DNA of 64,000 nucleotides from Incurvaria masculella (GCA_946894095.1 OX335658.1:10097001-10161000); one strand, 5' to 3'. Counted from the stretch's first letter, positions 1 to 12,781 are shown. The notes: a model not told the origin generated them from the letters alone. A program made the numbers and translations.

Positions 1-790
1 GTTTGCTCAAGTTCAAATTTAAGTTCACTTCCCTACTTGCTAAAACCAATCGCTATTTTTCTGTCTACTTCTGAAAAATTTTTTTTTTTTTTTAGATATC
101 CCGTCGTCACCTCACAATAAGACCGTTTCAATGCTCCCATTCACTAAGTCTATCCACACTTTTAATACTATTTCACTTACACTAAAGTTGAACTCTAGGG
201 AAAGAGACACGCTAAAATAAGCCTATGCCATCATCACTCGTAATCCCCCCCTCCCCCAGAATGTAACCCTATCTTCTTCCTAATTTTTTTTTTTTTTTTG
301 ACCTGACTCCTGAAATCAAACACATATTTAACTATAACCTTGATTCTCTTGATCCAAATTGAAATGAAACAACGATTTCAATTGCCACTCCTTGATAATT
401 AAACAATACCTCCATTCACTTAATACCATACGTATATGTATATATACGTATTTATTTATACCGCAACGCGTTCCCCTTCTCCAGTTTGCCTTCATTATAT
501 ATATTTTTTTCCAAACCCTACCACCAGCATGATACACCTGCTCGAACTACGTTACAATAATACTCAAAACGCAAGCCAAAATACTTGGCCGTCACTATTA
601 TGTCAATCTAAATAAATTCAGATTTGTGTCCGAATAATCTCAAAATACGAAAATAGTATTCACCGAATTGTATTAAATCTAAAATACCCGTCAACATTAT
701 TGTTAAAAGAAATCAATAAAAATTGTTAAATAAATTATTATTATTATATCTTTCTCCAAAAGGTAAAACACCATCGCTCACTATCAACAC

Positions 791-982
791 GGTCTGCCTC
801 GCCCCGTCCGCATCCGTGCTCAACAACGATCCCCTATATACAGTAACCGACCCATCCCTAAATCATCTAAAATAAATATTTCCCATTCCACACCTCTCGC
901 TCTCGTATACGATGATGACGTCAACCTTCTTGTGGCTAAACCACATGCAAACATCACCCCGACTAACATCCAAACATCATGA
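791..982 (+). pseudogene. Relic of a non-LTR reverse transcriptase (palm motif)
   Basis: The plus-strand frame from 791 is open for 63 codons. It starts with GLPRP, in the place of the GLPQG motif of non-LTR reverse transcriptases. It continues with IPKSSKINIS and then LALVYDDDVNLLVAKPH, in the place of the catalytic F/YADD box with its usual upstream LAL and downstream LLV residues. One alanine of YADD is replaced by D. The frame ends in TGA and no flanking RT motifs remain readable. Motif order and spacing fit a Jockey- or CR1-like LINE, but the match is short and could be chance. Confidence 0.35.
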
Positions 983-3104
983 TATCGCATCATAGCACAA
1001 AGTTCGCCCCCACCTTCATACAATAAAATATCCACAACTCGTTATCGCGAAGCCACCCACACATCATTTTATCCTCCCTAAGTCCAACACTCGTACTAAT
1101 ATGCACCTCCGACCCGAACATTCATATCTCAGATTTCACCGGAATAGACTGTCATAACAACTTCACTCCTAGTACTCGTCCCCTTTTTTTTTCAATCTCT
1201 ACGGAACCTTAACTCTAGTTAATCTCATCCTCACATAAACTCATAGTCATTACTAATTCTCGTTTTGTTCTCGAATCTTCCTCACTCACTCAAGGCCATT
1301 TGCACTTCATTGTTGTAAATATGTCTAAGTAATTGCACTATAAACCGCAACATTTTAATCCCTTATTCCTATCAAATAACACCAACTTTTAAACTCAAAG
1401 AAAATTACTAAACCCCGATGGAATATCGTAACCTTCAAAGAGTCTGTCTTCTTTAATATCTAACAGCCATAACTATCCTATATATCTATCCATACATATC
1501 TATCCTTCATTCATAATTAATCAATCTATCTTTAAAACACAATCTCTAGAATAATGGTAATAAGCGCGATCTCTGTGACCCGAGACGTACGTACCACGTG
1601 ACTCGCCGCTCGCGCCACCAATCCATGTGACTGTATAGGTATGTACACCCGCTGTCCCCCGCCCGAGTCGGCACAACCGCTCTGAACGAACGACGGTTGG
1701 AGCGGCAGGGACCGTCCCGCGCCCCCCCATCTAAATCAATGTTACCTCGCAATACTATAATAATCCCACTAAATATGTAATACTGTAATAAAATAAAATG
1801 TATAATAATTATAATTTATTTCCTTGCTTTCACAAAAGTTTTAACCAACATTTAAGTTACATGATGGTTTACAAACTAAGTTCCCATGTTTTTCTACTCA
1901 CTCCATTCTAACACCAATATTATGCCTACTCTCACACTTCGTCATCGTTACGGACCCCATGCGACAACCAAAATATTATATATCAACTAAATGTTACCCA
2001 ACTAAGTTCAATTTGGCTCATACCTCATTTTAAAATATTCCTCTCCGCACAACGACTTATTTACCCTACCACTCTTTACCTTTGTTTCTATTAATATATT
2101 GCATATGACCAGTGCACTTTATCAATACTTTCCCGTGACCAATGGTCAACACAAATATTACGCACACGATTCTTCTACAATCTCAGCCACGTGTTCGACT
2201 CATGATCTCTCTAATACTCAGCGGTGGATCAGACGCCCCTCACTTTTAAATCAGTCGCCCCCATAATTTCGACAGGGTACGAACATTTAATTAATGTTTT
2301 AACGAAATAATTTAAAGTGAAATGGTAAATCTACAGCAAGCGTAGTCAACAATAGTAATTAAAACATAATTTCATTAGGCTTGGTCGCCCCCACAACATT
2401 GCCGCCATCCCTCGGACCCCAATCGGCCCCCCATATAATCGGTCCTGACTTCAGCCAACCCTTTCGTCTAGTAATCTGTAATTTTCCTATAGTAAAATAG
2501 AAATCTATGTTAATATAAATACTAAGACAACGTTCGCCTTGAGGAGACATTATTCAGTTCTATCAGCTCAACGGAACCAACCGATCCTAAATGCAAATCT
2601 TCCTTTGACCGAATTCCGTTCGTGGATTATTAGTTCTCTATTTAAAGAAACCTAAAAGATATCACTTCCTTGATTGTTTACCGTAGTGAAACGTAAATTA
2701 GTTAGGTCTTATTTTTTTTATTTCTGCCGACTTTAACGTGCGTGTGTAATTATAATTATTAAAATTTTAATGGTACGAGAGTAACACATGCAGGTAAGAT
2801 GGAGTTCACCATAATTGATGAATGGCACAGAACTAAATTCAAGCTGAAATTCATAACACTGTTTAGTACCCAATTCATTAGCACAACCAATTTTATACCG
2901 ACTTACCTGCGGATAAAACATTTCAGAACACATAATTAACAATTTCCTAAGGTACTAACCTTTGTACTTTTTTTTAAAGTAATTCTGAACCCATGAGCAA
3001 TAGTTTTCACACATTCTAAACTGTAGTCAAACAATTTACCTGGTAGGTACCTCTGAGCCTTCCCAGAGGTAGACGTTCGGCGTCGCGATCAACGCGTCTC
3101 TCAT

Positions 3105-3170
3105 AACGCATCCAATGCGCTAGTGGCGCGATCACACAACGCATTCAATGCGCTGGTGGCGTAATCACAC
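3105..3170. repeat. Two-copy 33-bp tandem repeat
   Basis: Bases 3105-3137 and 3138-3170 are the same 33-bp unit with four differences. Each carries a CCAATGCGCT-like core followed by GGCG and ATCACAC. It is a local GC-richer island in a very AT-rich stretch. The CCAATGCGCT core recurs in the array near 8170 and 8410. Confidence 0.7.
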
Positions 3171-6100
3171 AACCGCTCTCGTGCTGTTGAAACATCCTAT
3201 ACTCCCTAATCTCTTTTCATAGTTTCATAATATACTTTAATAAATTACAACAACAGTGTAATATGTTGAGAATTGTTTACAAACATGATTTTATTTTTCC
3301 GTGAACCGACTAACCGCGTTTAACTATTTCCCTGCTGACAATTTTACGTCTTATTACTTTTATATATTTTTATTCTTTTGCTTCAAGTATTTTCTTAGTT
3401 ATTTTTCGTGAACAAATACGAATAATATGACTACGCTATTTGACCCATTTTCTTTGTTGTGTCCTTTAGTAACCTTGGTTCTTTTTAATTGTAGGATTTG
3501 CTTAAAGATATAAACAAGTCCTTGTCAACAAATCATCCTGTGGTCACGGCAACAGCTGTAAACCTCCAGACCCCCCCTTAAATAGACTCCTAGCCTACAT
3601 TAGCTTATACATATCTAACCTTAGTTATGTACCTTATATTTCCCTTGGATACATCCTACATTAATTACCTATTTACCATGTATTCGCTCGTCTTGTTTGT
3701 TCTTCCCATTGGCTCGTGATCGTCCTATATGCTTTCTTATTTACATTACATAACCATTCGTCCAATATATTCTCATTTACTGTTCCCTGATTTGCTCACG
3801 TTCAATCTAGTTATTAGACTACATTACTTAATTAGGTAACATGTATTCTCCTGGATATTGTTGTCAGATCCTCATTGGTGCTATGCCCTCTTCCTGTTCC
3901 TAGCTGTCTGTCTCTTTCGGTTCTTCTAATCAGTTCCTTTCTCTCTATCCTAACCGAATACATAATCTCGCTCTCTCTCACACACACGTTTACACATACA
4001 AGCACAAATCTGAATTGATTGGAATAGAGCACTTCAGCATGCCCAGAACTTCAAAAAATTTTTACCCCATGGGGTAATGGTGACGCCCCTCACAGTCCAA
4101 GGTCCATCCATGGCACTGTTATCCCGCGTCCCCACATGATCGCCTTCCTGCCTTCAGGCGGTATATGCGACCTCTGCTTCAAAAAGCGGCGGCCAGCCAT
4201 CCTGAAGATAGAGCCTCTGAACACCAAGGTTCAATTCCCGTGTAGGGAAATATGAGTTTATGTGGTTCATTTTATACCAATTGGGGTATTGGATTTACAA
4301 CATGACCACTATATATTTTGAGTGTCCACTGACAACGTCAAGTACGACACATTAGGTATCACAAGAATGTTCGTTTTGTCAGCCGATCAAACGGTGACGG
4401 AAAACTACGGCGGGTGACCATAGTTACGAATCTGTCTTGTACCAGCCCACATGAATGTAGGACATACCTCAGACCCTCCCATCTGCCATTACTAATGCAT
4501 GGACATAAGGGTAGTTTCGTGAACTGCTCCGGACGTACCAAAGCGTAGTCACTTTAAAGATTTTCGCGTCTAGTGACATTAGCCACACGCGTTGCCAAGC
4601 CTTTCCTGGACTCAGGGTAGGTCATGAGAGTGTCTCCACATTTTCACGGTTCCGGCACTTGGCAGATCGTGGTAAAGCCAATAAAGGCTTTCAGAAGAGC
4701 TGATAGAAACAGCAGTTCAAGATAAGCGGTTATCCGCAGTCATGACAAACCCTCAAGGTTGTCGACTAATTTAAGCAGGGAAACAGGAAGTTGCCTGCGA
4801 AATGTACACTGAGGTCAATCCAAGATGGATATGCCTTCAGATTTTGTATTTATTAAGATAGTCAACCTGGTCGCCGGTTGTCAAGCGAACCAGAGTATGG
4901 CCTCCGCCTTCCTCTCAAACGAGGTGAACATTTTAATATTGGAACATGACTCCCAGGTCTAAATGCCAACAATTTAAAATACGGTGTCATAGTGTCATTT
5001 ATGTTCAGAGAGATATTTGGTATGTATTGTATTATCGTAGTGTATTTTTTTTTTTTTGCGATAATGTCAATACTATATTTTTCTTTCATGGTTCTCTAGA
5101 GTTTGACTGAGTATGAAAGTCTTAATGGGTTCCGGCTCCTTTCAGTATAAAGGGGTACCGCCCAATCTAACTTGAGGCTCAAATTCAGGATCCGCAGCTT
5201 CTCGGAATGTTCGTTAGTGATGCTACATTTACGTTTAAGGTACAATCAATCTGGCATGGAATCTCATAGAGATCCCAGACCCGACCGATGTCCCGTAATG
5301 CCTCGTTTTCTGGCTGCACTGCAAACAAAAATCCACATAGCGTGCACAAGTATGTGGATTAAACATGCTTCTCTCAACTCAACATCCATCGCCTTAACAT
5401 TTCTGTGAAGAAATATCGTTTTATTCTTTTGTAGCTAGCTAGATAGATTTTTATCTAGAAAAAGCGAACCGGTGTACGTGACTGTTCCGTCGCCCCCACT
5501 ATGGACTCCCAGTCCTACTATTCAACACTGTTCCTAGGAAATTGATATCTTTCTGGTTCAGCGTGCGCTGACGCACTTCCTCATTTCACCCACACACATA
5601 CATTCTTTCTCATGATTCTGGGGTAAGAACCCACTGACAAGAACACCCTCCTTGTCCTCCTCACACGACCGCACGTGTTCATTATCCTTCACTCTTCGTT
5701 TTCGCCCCTCGATAATGTCAGATCGGCTCTCTAAAAATAGTAGTTTCCGACTGATTCGTGAGCTTCCGTCACGAAGCACTCATTTCAGCCTGGGTTTCCC
5801 CTCCATTCTGCTGATATATTAATCCTCAACTATTTCATCGGTTCCCCGTCTTTAGACCAATCAGAGAGAGAAAGAAAGTGAGTTCTTGCCTCTATACCGG
5901 GTCCAGCATCCTCCTCAGTTATTTCCCAGTATTGCTTTAGCTATTTCCTCAGTCCTGAAGGGTTCTAATGTCTCCTCTTCTTCCCTTTCGACGGACAGGT
6001 CAAGTCGAGCCGCAATGCAAGAGTATATAATGTTACCCCCCTTTTTTTTAACCCATTCAGTTCCAGTGCTACTCTTCTTCATGCCACATTCTTCCCTTCA

Positions 6101-7479
6101 CAAGTCAACATTCACCACGTTACACATCCTAAAATCCTGGGGCCTTCACGGGCCCTCTCTTATTCTATCCCCAGGCTAGTACATTCTTCCTTGTCTTAGA
6201 CTAACTACCTGGACTGGAAGCTGAATGGCGTAATATATATTTTTGTACCCCTTTTTTTTTGTTACTTAGTTATCAAACTCGCAGCCCAAGCTATCGAATG
6301 AGCTCCCAGCTCTAAGCGTGCAAGGATAACTGGCTCGGCTTGACTCACCCCTCGCTAACAACATTTTTCCTGGCAGAGCCGTAGCAAAATCTACTTAAGA
6401 CTAACTACTTTCGATTCTCTGGCAGCTTGGAGTCTAATACATCCACTTCGATGCGCACCTACTGGCGCGAGGCTGTCCTTGAAAAAATATCTAAAATATT
6501 TTTTTTTTTTTTTTGTTACCATCACCATCCTATTCGTGCCGGACGTACGTCAAAACGTATGTCTTTTGGCCCTAACATGACAAGACAGCCTGCTCTAATG
6601 CTTAGATCGGACCAAGAGCTCTCTGCCCCCAGTCTTTTGAAATAAGCCTCTTTCATTCCCTAATTCACTAATCTTTTGTCATATGTACGCAGAAGTTCGT
6701 GTATCCATTTTTTTGACTCCAAGTACCTCCTGAGCAGAGTGTTGTCGTTTACACAAAGACCACGGTGGAGTCACCCCTACGGGAATCGAGTATTTACTTC
6801 GTCTGATGGACTCTACGTTTTGTTAAGGTTTTGCACTGTGATTCCACGTATTGGGATGAAGTCCAACGTCTCTCTTGGAAAGGGTAACTTAATTAGGGGA
6901 TAGCTCAGACATGTTCCTGACGTAACCGCCGAGCTGGACAGATTGCTTCTTCTCGCAATCACACCAGTGTTTGGACCAGGAAAGCCTGAATGATTTTTCG
7001 ACCCGGCTTATTACTTACACGATTAACAACACAGTTCTCAGGTCGAATCGATCATCTACTTACGATTTAGTACTCTTTCAAACCTACAGCTCTGCCTTTC
7101 CTCCTAGTTTTGCCCAAATATCGAGAACTCCATCTTAGTACTAACATAATCCATCGCCCCCACTCCTGGTCTCCACTTGTGTTCTCAATGATAGTGAAAG
7201 AATTAGTCTTAGCCTCACTGATCCACTGGTTTCCACCTCAATTGTCCCCGTCCGCCTAAAATATTAAGTGAGTTTTCTGTAGGCAACTCTCTCTCTCTCA
7301 CTCCGGGTAACCTGCCATCCTATAGAGTTAAATACTAGCCCCTTTCCCGTTATTAGACCTATTTCGTAACCACACAAGGTTTTCCTAGGATTCAACATGA
7401 GTCCCCTTTGGTACGAAAGTCTCCTCTCCTCCATCTCTTCCTCCTATCTCTCTTATCTCGTCTACCTTTTAACTTCCCA

Positions 7480-8540
7480 TACACTCCCATTCCTTCCTGA
7501 ATATAATCCACATCTTTCTACACAGCAAACCCTCCTTGCTGTAAGGTGAGACTTGATTCCACATAAAACTTAACACAGAACTCTCATTTACGTCATCGCT
7601 CCATCAATACACACATAAAGACACTCTCTAAATATATAGTAATCCTTAATCATACACAGTAGCCTTTCCCACTGTAAAGCGAGATCTCATTTCGCATACA
7701 ACTCAACCTGTACCCTCAACCGAGCCGCCGCACTATCAATTTGCACGTAAGATCCTTCCTGAATATCCTAAAAATTATTTAAACACATAAGAACTCTTTC
7801 CACTGTAAATCAATATTTTATTTCACATAAAACTTGGCCTGTGACTCTCATCCGATCCGTCGGACCATCAATTTGCACGTAAGATCCTTCCTGAATATCC
7901 TACAAATTATTTAAACACATAAGAACTCTTTCCACTGTAAATCAATATTTTATTTCACATAAAACTTGGCCTGTGACTCTCATCCGATCCGTCGGACCAT
8001 CAATTTGCACGTAAGATCCTTCCTGAATATCCTACAAATTATTTAAACACATAAGAACTCTTCCCACTGTATCCAGAGATTTTATTCCACGTAAAACTTT
8101 ACCTAGATCTTTATAAAATCTCCCTCCATACTATTCGTAAGTCAAAATTGCAGTACATCAGCATATTTAATCGTTCATCCAATGCGCTTGCGCGTCTCCC
8201 AAACCGCGCGAGCTTCGATATACAATCAATACATATGCCGTCGGCTCACCCACACGGGGCCCACTCTAAATTTAGTACAAATTATTCGAGCACAAAAGAA
8301 CCCTCCCCACTGTATCCAGAGATTTTATTCCACGTAAAATCTTACCTTGAACTTTATAAAGTCTCTCTTCATACAATTCGTAATTCAAAATGCAGTACAC
8401 CCGCATATCTAATCCTTCATCCAATGCGCTTGCACATCTAACAGGCCGCGCGAACTTCGATATACAATCAATACATATGCCGTCACCTCCCCCACACGGG
8501 GCTCCTCATCGCAGTTTGCTACCGCTTGTGGTCCCCAACA
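7480..8540. repeat. Tandem satellite-like array with 132-bp and about 243-bp units
   Basis: A unit of about 132 bp starts at 7737, 7869 and 8001; the first two repeats are almost identical. Each unit contains CAATTTGCACGTAAGATCC, CCACTGTAAA and CACATAAAACTT. More diverged copies of the CACTGTAA block lie upstream near 7532 and 7668. From 8063 the unit changes: CCCACTGTATCCAGAG begins at 8063 and again at 8306, giving a unit of about 243 bp that has gained a segment with CCAATGCGCTTG and ATACATATGCCGTC. The array therefore looks like a simple satellite that picked up extra sequence and amplified again. Open frames inside it are by-products of the repetition. Confidence 0.85.
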
Positions 8541-9236
8541 ATATGTACAGACTTACCAAGGTCCAGTGCCGTCCATTCTTTCACTCTATTTTAACAAAAG
8601 CTGTTTGCAAATCTACCTACTCTGCAAGAAAACATAGATTATTTAGCTAACTCATCTCGTTCCTAAATTTGCACTTTTGCTACTCTCTCAAACTTAATGA
8701 CTCGTTTCAATGTCCCCAAACAAAATATAACGAGGGAAAAGACTTTGCAAGTGCAAATTCCATAGTAAAACACTTCCGCGTATTCAACCTACGTGCCGTA
8801 AGCCCTGAATAGAGGCATACTGCCCCAGAGACTCGCTCGCCACCGACTAACTCGGGATCCGCGCGCTCTGCCCGTGCTGGGCTCTGACCCCTCCCCCCTT
8901 GGAACCCGCCATTTTTTTGAGTGGTCATGCGCACCCTCCCCTCTTCCTCCTCCTTCTGTCTGCCAACACCCGCTCCGCCGCCGCTGTTGCACAACCGCCC
9001 AGTGTCATACCCCTCCTCTGTACCCGCTCTCCACCCCTCGCCCGGCGTTGGCCTTGGGCGCGTGAGTCGTGTTCTTATTATTTTATTATTATTTACCTGT
9101 CGCTAAGCAGAGCATTATTCGAGTACTTTCGAACGTTGTACCTGCGCGATCGCTCAGGGTCATACCTCCGCCCTTCGGCGCCCCCGACGCTACTTTGTAT
9201 ATATTTATATATCATGTTTTGAGTGTGGAGGCTGGC
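8541..9236. other. Unassigned GC-richer stretch next to a truncated LINE
   Basis: No gene recognised. Bases 8820-9060 are C-rich (many CCTCC and CGCC runs) and give overlapping open frames on both strands that look like compositional artefacts. Bases 9085-9236 abut the broken end of the LINE and are not homologous to it. The junction at about 9237 is where LINE coding sequence stops. Confidence 0.4.
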
Positions 9237-9710
9237 CGTCCACACCATGATAAAGTTTTCTTCTGTTTTTGGTTGTCCAATTTTTGCATTGAAATCTCCT
9301 ATTACCAATACTTCTTCATCTTCTGCAAGTATGTGTGCTTGTTTAAGATTATTGTAAAATTCTTGGATTTCTACTTCGTTCGACCTTTCTGTGGGTGCAT
9401 ATGCCTGGATTATCGAAATATTTTGTTGGTCGAATTTTAATTGGAGTAATGCTACCCTTTCTGAAATACCCGTAAAATTTACTATTTTATCTTTCAATAC
9501 CTTTTTTATTAGGAATCCTACTCCATACAACCCCTTAGTCTGGCCAATATAGCAAAGAATGTAGTCTTGGTATTCTTCTATTTTGCAACCCATTCTTCTT
9601 ACTTCAGAAAGTCCCAGTATGTCGCAATCTATATTTTCAAGTGCGAATGTTAGTTCTAGGTATCTTTCCGTTGATGACAGAGATCGTACATTATAGGTAC
9701 ATATTTTTAA
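9237..9710 (-). pseudogene. LINE ORF2 fragment: APE-type endonuclease domain
   Basis: This minus-strand frame encodes the first part of a LINE ORF2, the apurinic-like endonuclease that nicks target DNA. It opens after a stop at 9711-9713 with CTYNVRSLSS and continues through DILGLSEVRRMG, YGVGFLIKK, IIQAYAPT and GDFNAKIGQP, the ordered motifs of the exonuclease/endonuclease fold (N, E, YAPT, GDFNA). The wording is closest to RTE-type elements. The frame breaks off right after GDFNAKIGQPKTEEN at about 9237, before the catalytic SDH motif, so no reverse transcriptase follows. It lies directly downstream of ORF1 of the same element. It cannot be active. Confidence 0.8.
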
Positions 9711-9876
9711 TCATCTTTGTCCTTCTTCATTCAGCTTGGTTGTGGTATTTTTAGGTGGAGGGTGGTGGTCTAATTCCCCACGATGACCAGTCGGCTTGGG
9801 GAATGCTTTGTTTTTAATACTATATATGTAGTTCTTGCTTCAATGTAGTTTTGTTCCGGTGGCTGATGGCTTTATC

Positions 9877-10597
9877 CTATGTACTGTGCTCGGGTGCAGA
9901 AACGTTTAATGTTAGGGAGTTACTTCTTCCTCTCATTACCTCAAACGCGTTGATTTTGTTTACTTTAGATGTTGCGTACTGCTTTCGCGGCTGGGTTGAG
10001 GTTTTTGGGGATGTAGACGCGTCTCTTTTTCGGCTCACTATGCCGGAGGGCCCTTCTTTAATAATCAGCTTGTCATATTTAATTACTGCAAAGTTACCTT
10101 TGTTCCTTTCTTCCATCATTTTTGTTCTGAGTTCTCTCCTCTTATCCCTAACCTCCTTGGGGTAGTCGTCAGAGACGTATACGTCTTCCAGTTTCTTTTT
10201 GTTTGCTATTACTTCATTTTTCTTCCAACCATTAACAAATTTAATCATTATTGGTCTTGCTTTTTTGTTCTGATCGTCTTTCTTCCCTATTCGATGGATA
10301 ATGTCTACGTCTCTATTTTCGAGAGAAATCTTTGCTTTTTCTTCTTTCTTTTGTTATTTCCATGAGTTCATGTGATGTTTTTTCGTTTTCTTCAATACCG
10401 TACATAATCAAATTATTGTTCCTATTTTGTCTTTCAATGTTTGTGATTTTCTCCCTTAAATTTTGATGTTCCGATTTTAATTCGCCGATTTCTCGCGTAA
10501 ATGGCATTAGTTTCTCATCTATTTTTGCAAGGATATATTTAGTCTGATTAGCCATTTCGATTTTCATCTGCTCTAAAAAAGCTTGAAGGTTATCCAT
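9877..10597 (-). pseudogene. LINE ORF1 (coiled-coil RNA-binding protein), one frameshift
   Basis: Two minus-strand frames, 10597-10313 and 10248-9877, together read as one protein of about 240 residues. The N-terminal half, starting MDNLQAFLEQMKIEMAN, is charged and heptad-like, ending in NIERQNRNNNLIMYGIEENE. This is the coiled-coil plus start of an RNA-recognition fold typical of LINE ORF1. After one indel near 10335 the frame resumes with a RIGKKDD-like segment, MIKFVNGWKK and DDYPKEVRDKRREL, the usual ORF1 continuation. The C-terminus is basic and low complexity. ORF1 proteins coat the element RNA. Its stop at 9877 lies about 165 bp before the endonuclease frame opens. Confidence 0.75.
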
Positions 10598-10740
10598 TGG
10601 TGATATTAGTTAGGTGATTGTACAAGTAAAGTTTTGTTAGTGTTTTTAATGTGTTTCGGCACTACTGCTTGTTGACGATTACTGCTCGCAGTTAGTTACG
10701 AGTCGTTTAGAATGTCCCAGCCACGTGTTGGGGATTTTAA
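10598..10740 (-). other. Putative 5' UTR of the minus-strand LINE
   Basis: These bases precede the ORF1 start on the minus strand. They become GC-richer toward 10730, near CCAGCCACGTGTTGGGG on the plus strand, and then change abruptly to an A/T run. LINE 5' ends often begin this way, so the 5' end is placed at about 10730-10740. No promoter motif is identified. Confidence 0.4.
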
Positions 10741-12781
10741 TTTTTTTTTTCTATATTTCGCGTCAGAAAACTCTTGTACATTTGAATGATATAATTTTTT
10801 TTTTCTTGATGTGTAGCGATTGGTATACAAAGTAGGGGCGACGGAGATCTTGATTCAGTTACAGTTAAAGTTTATTACTCTTTATCTTCGTTATAGACCA
10901 ACACTGTGACTTTTCCACCAATGTACGGGTTCCTGCATATGTAACTTTTAAAGGCGCATTAGGATATATATGTTACGTTGCGATTCAACACTTTTTTCAA
11001 CACGTGGTTTGAGGTTAAGTGGAAATTACTTGGAGGCGGGTGGTTCGAAAAATATTTTGATTTCACCAATTTGTAGGTTTTCAAGCGGCGCTTCCAGATA
11101 AATGACAAAAACAGAGGGTCGTCGCTTTAGAATTAATTTTAAAAATGGTCAAAAATTTGTTTTATTTTGAATTTGTTATATCTCTGATTTTTTAAGTTTT
11201 TTTAGAAAATTTGGCACTAAGAACACCCCTGTACTGTCACGTTTTCACAATGTCCCAATCACTTAGATTTTTCCTATTTGTCTATTACTCACGTGTGGGT
11301 AGTCCTAAAAATCTGTCACTTATGCACGAGATGCCCTGCCTTGAGACGTGTCGTTTGGTACACTAAAAAAGGGGTGTCACCAATCTTGATTCAGCAGCGC
11401 ACGCAGTCTAAGATTTCAAACCCACCTTTTTTCCACGTGATTTTACCCTTTTCTGTCTATATCTACCTCGATACCACTTTCACACCTCGAACAGTTCCAC
11501 TATCGATCGAATCTCACTTTTACGGTTTCAACAATGTCCTGTTTGTTTAAATTGGATCACTTTTTCTATTTTTAACTATTTTTTATCGCGGAGCTGTAAA
11601 CTATGATTGCTCACTCGTCGGCGACCGGAAAGGACCATCATATCTCAACCTTACAGGTTAGGATCAATAGCGTAGGATCAATAAGCAAAAATCATCAGCG
11701 CCATCTAGTGAAAGATAAGAGAAGTATTGTGTTGATTCTAATATAATCGAGAAATTCGTTGGCCGACGTAATTGTCGGAATGTCTCAGTTGGTTAGAATT
11801 CTAATCCAGCTTCCGATGAGTGTCACGACCAAAAACTTTTTCAGATTATTTTCAAAATCTGATTACAATGCTTTAAATGTAGATGTTTTATTAACTCAAA
11901 TTTATATAGTTTAATTAGGAGCCTTGTTTATGCATTCTTTCATTTTTAAATGGTATATTATCATGATTTGAAGAATCAAATCACTCTTATGTTATTCTCC
12001 CTTCGCGCGAGCAAAGTACAATTTTCCAACTTATTTCAGGACTCGATAAAACGATTTCATTTCATTTCCGTCTGTAGCACCGTAGATGTTCCACATTCCT
12101 TTGTAGTTCCTGAGGGGGTAATATTACAGCAAACTTGTCACAATTCAACTTCCTCTAGTACTGGGTCAGAATTATCTTGCATACTCGTTGGAGTGTACGC
12201 AATTGAAAAAAAAACCGTTTTCAAAGGCTTATTGTCTATGGGACTGTTATTTATTACTCTTAATAATATTATATTAAACTAGCTGAGGTATCCGGCACTG
12301 TTTCGTTTGGGACTGATTTCGGGCTGAATTATTTTCTGGATATATGAGTACCCATACAAATTTTGGTTCCCTATTTCACCCATTTAGAATTTATTTTTTG
12401 CCACATTGGGTAGCCTAAGTCCTTCTCCAAGGTCCAGACTATCTTAACACGAAATTTATTCAAATCTTTTTTGCATTTTAGGCGTGAAAACGCAACACAC
12501 AGAGTTACTTTTGCATTTATAATATTAGTATGGATGTACTCGTAATATAAAAAGCTACGTCAAGTGATTTAATTTTTTTAAAAGTAGGTAACATAAAATG
12601 TTGTTTATTAATATAGTCGAGTCAATTTAATTATGTCTAATAAACATACAAATAGCTTTTGGAAAATCGCTTCGTGGAAAGAACTACATAAATAGAATGT
12701 AAATAAATGCTCGAAAGATATTTTCTTATTAAGCGTGCATAGCGGTTAGAACCTTGAAGAAGATATTCTCATCAATAATTA
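10741..12781. other. Intergenic; short decayed repeats only
   Basis: No gene recognised. Around 11220-11540 a phrase like TTTCACAATGTCC recurs (11243 and 11526), suggesting a decayed short repeat. Bases 12283-12530 begin with AGCTGAGGTATCCGGC, which recurs at 27908 as AGCTGAGGTACCCGGC, so both are members of one dispersed family. The open frames of 90-110 codons at 11278 and 11950 show no motifs. Confidence 0.4.
11742..11890 (+). repeat. tRNA-like SINE or MITE fragment, family shared with 48701-49032
   Basis: Bases near 11783 contain TGTCTCAGTTGGTTAGAA, which fits a polymerase III A box. The part after CTTCCGATGAGTGTCACGACC is shared with 48908-48977, including TTTTCAAAATCTGATTAC. This is the same dispersed family in the same orientation. 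The flanking terminal repeats seen in the 48.7-kb copy are not obvious here. Confidence 0.5.

Larger units (their letters stand above)
1..7479. other. G-poor, pyrimidine-rich stretch without recognisable gene
   Basis: I see no credible host gene here. The plus strand is strikingly poor in G: bases 121-180 hold 4 G against 18 C, and bases 7441-7500 hold 2 G against 24 C. T runs of 10-18 bases recur near 77-94, 284-299, 5045-5057 and 6498-6514. All open frames are under 100 codons and resemble no family I know, apart from the reverse-transcriptase relic at 791-982. From about 9.2 kb onward the composition becomes ordinary. The stretch is probably old, decayed transposon sequence, but that is inference. 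Confidence 0.5.

Noticed and set aside
4190..4250. B-box-like GGTTCAATTCC with a possible tRNA or SINE head
   Set aside because: No A box at the right distance and no tRNA fold.
7480..8540. The regular array as a CRISPR locus
   Set aside because: Units are 132-243 bp with diverging sequence and no short repeat/spacer alternation, in an insect genome.
8707..9222. Several overlapping frames on both strands in a C-rich stretch
   Set aside because: Proline/serine-rich on one strand and glycine/arginine-rich on the other, as expected from composition alone.
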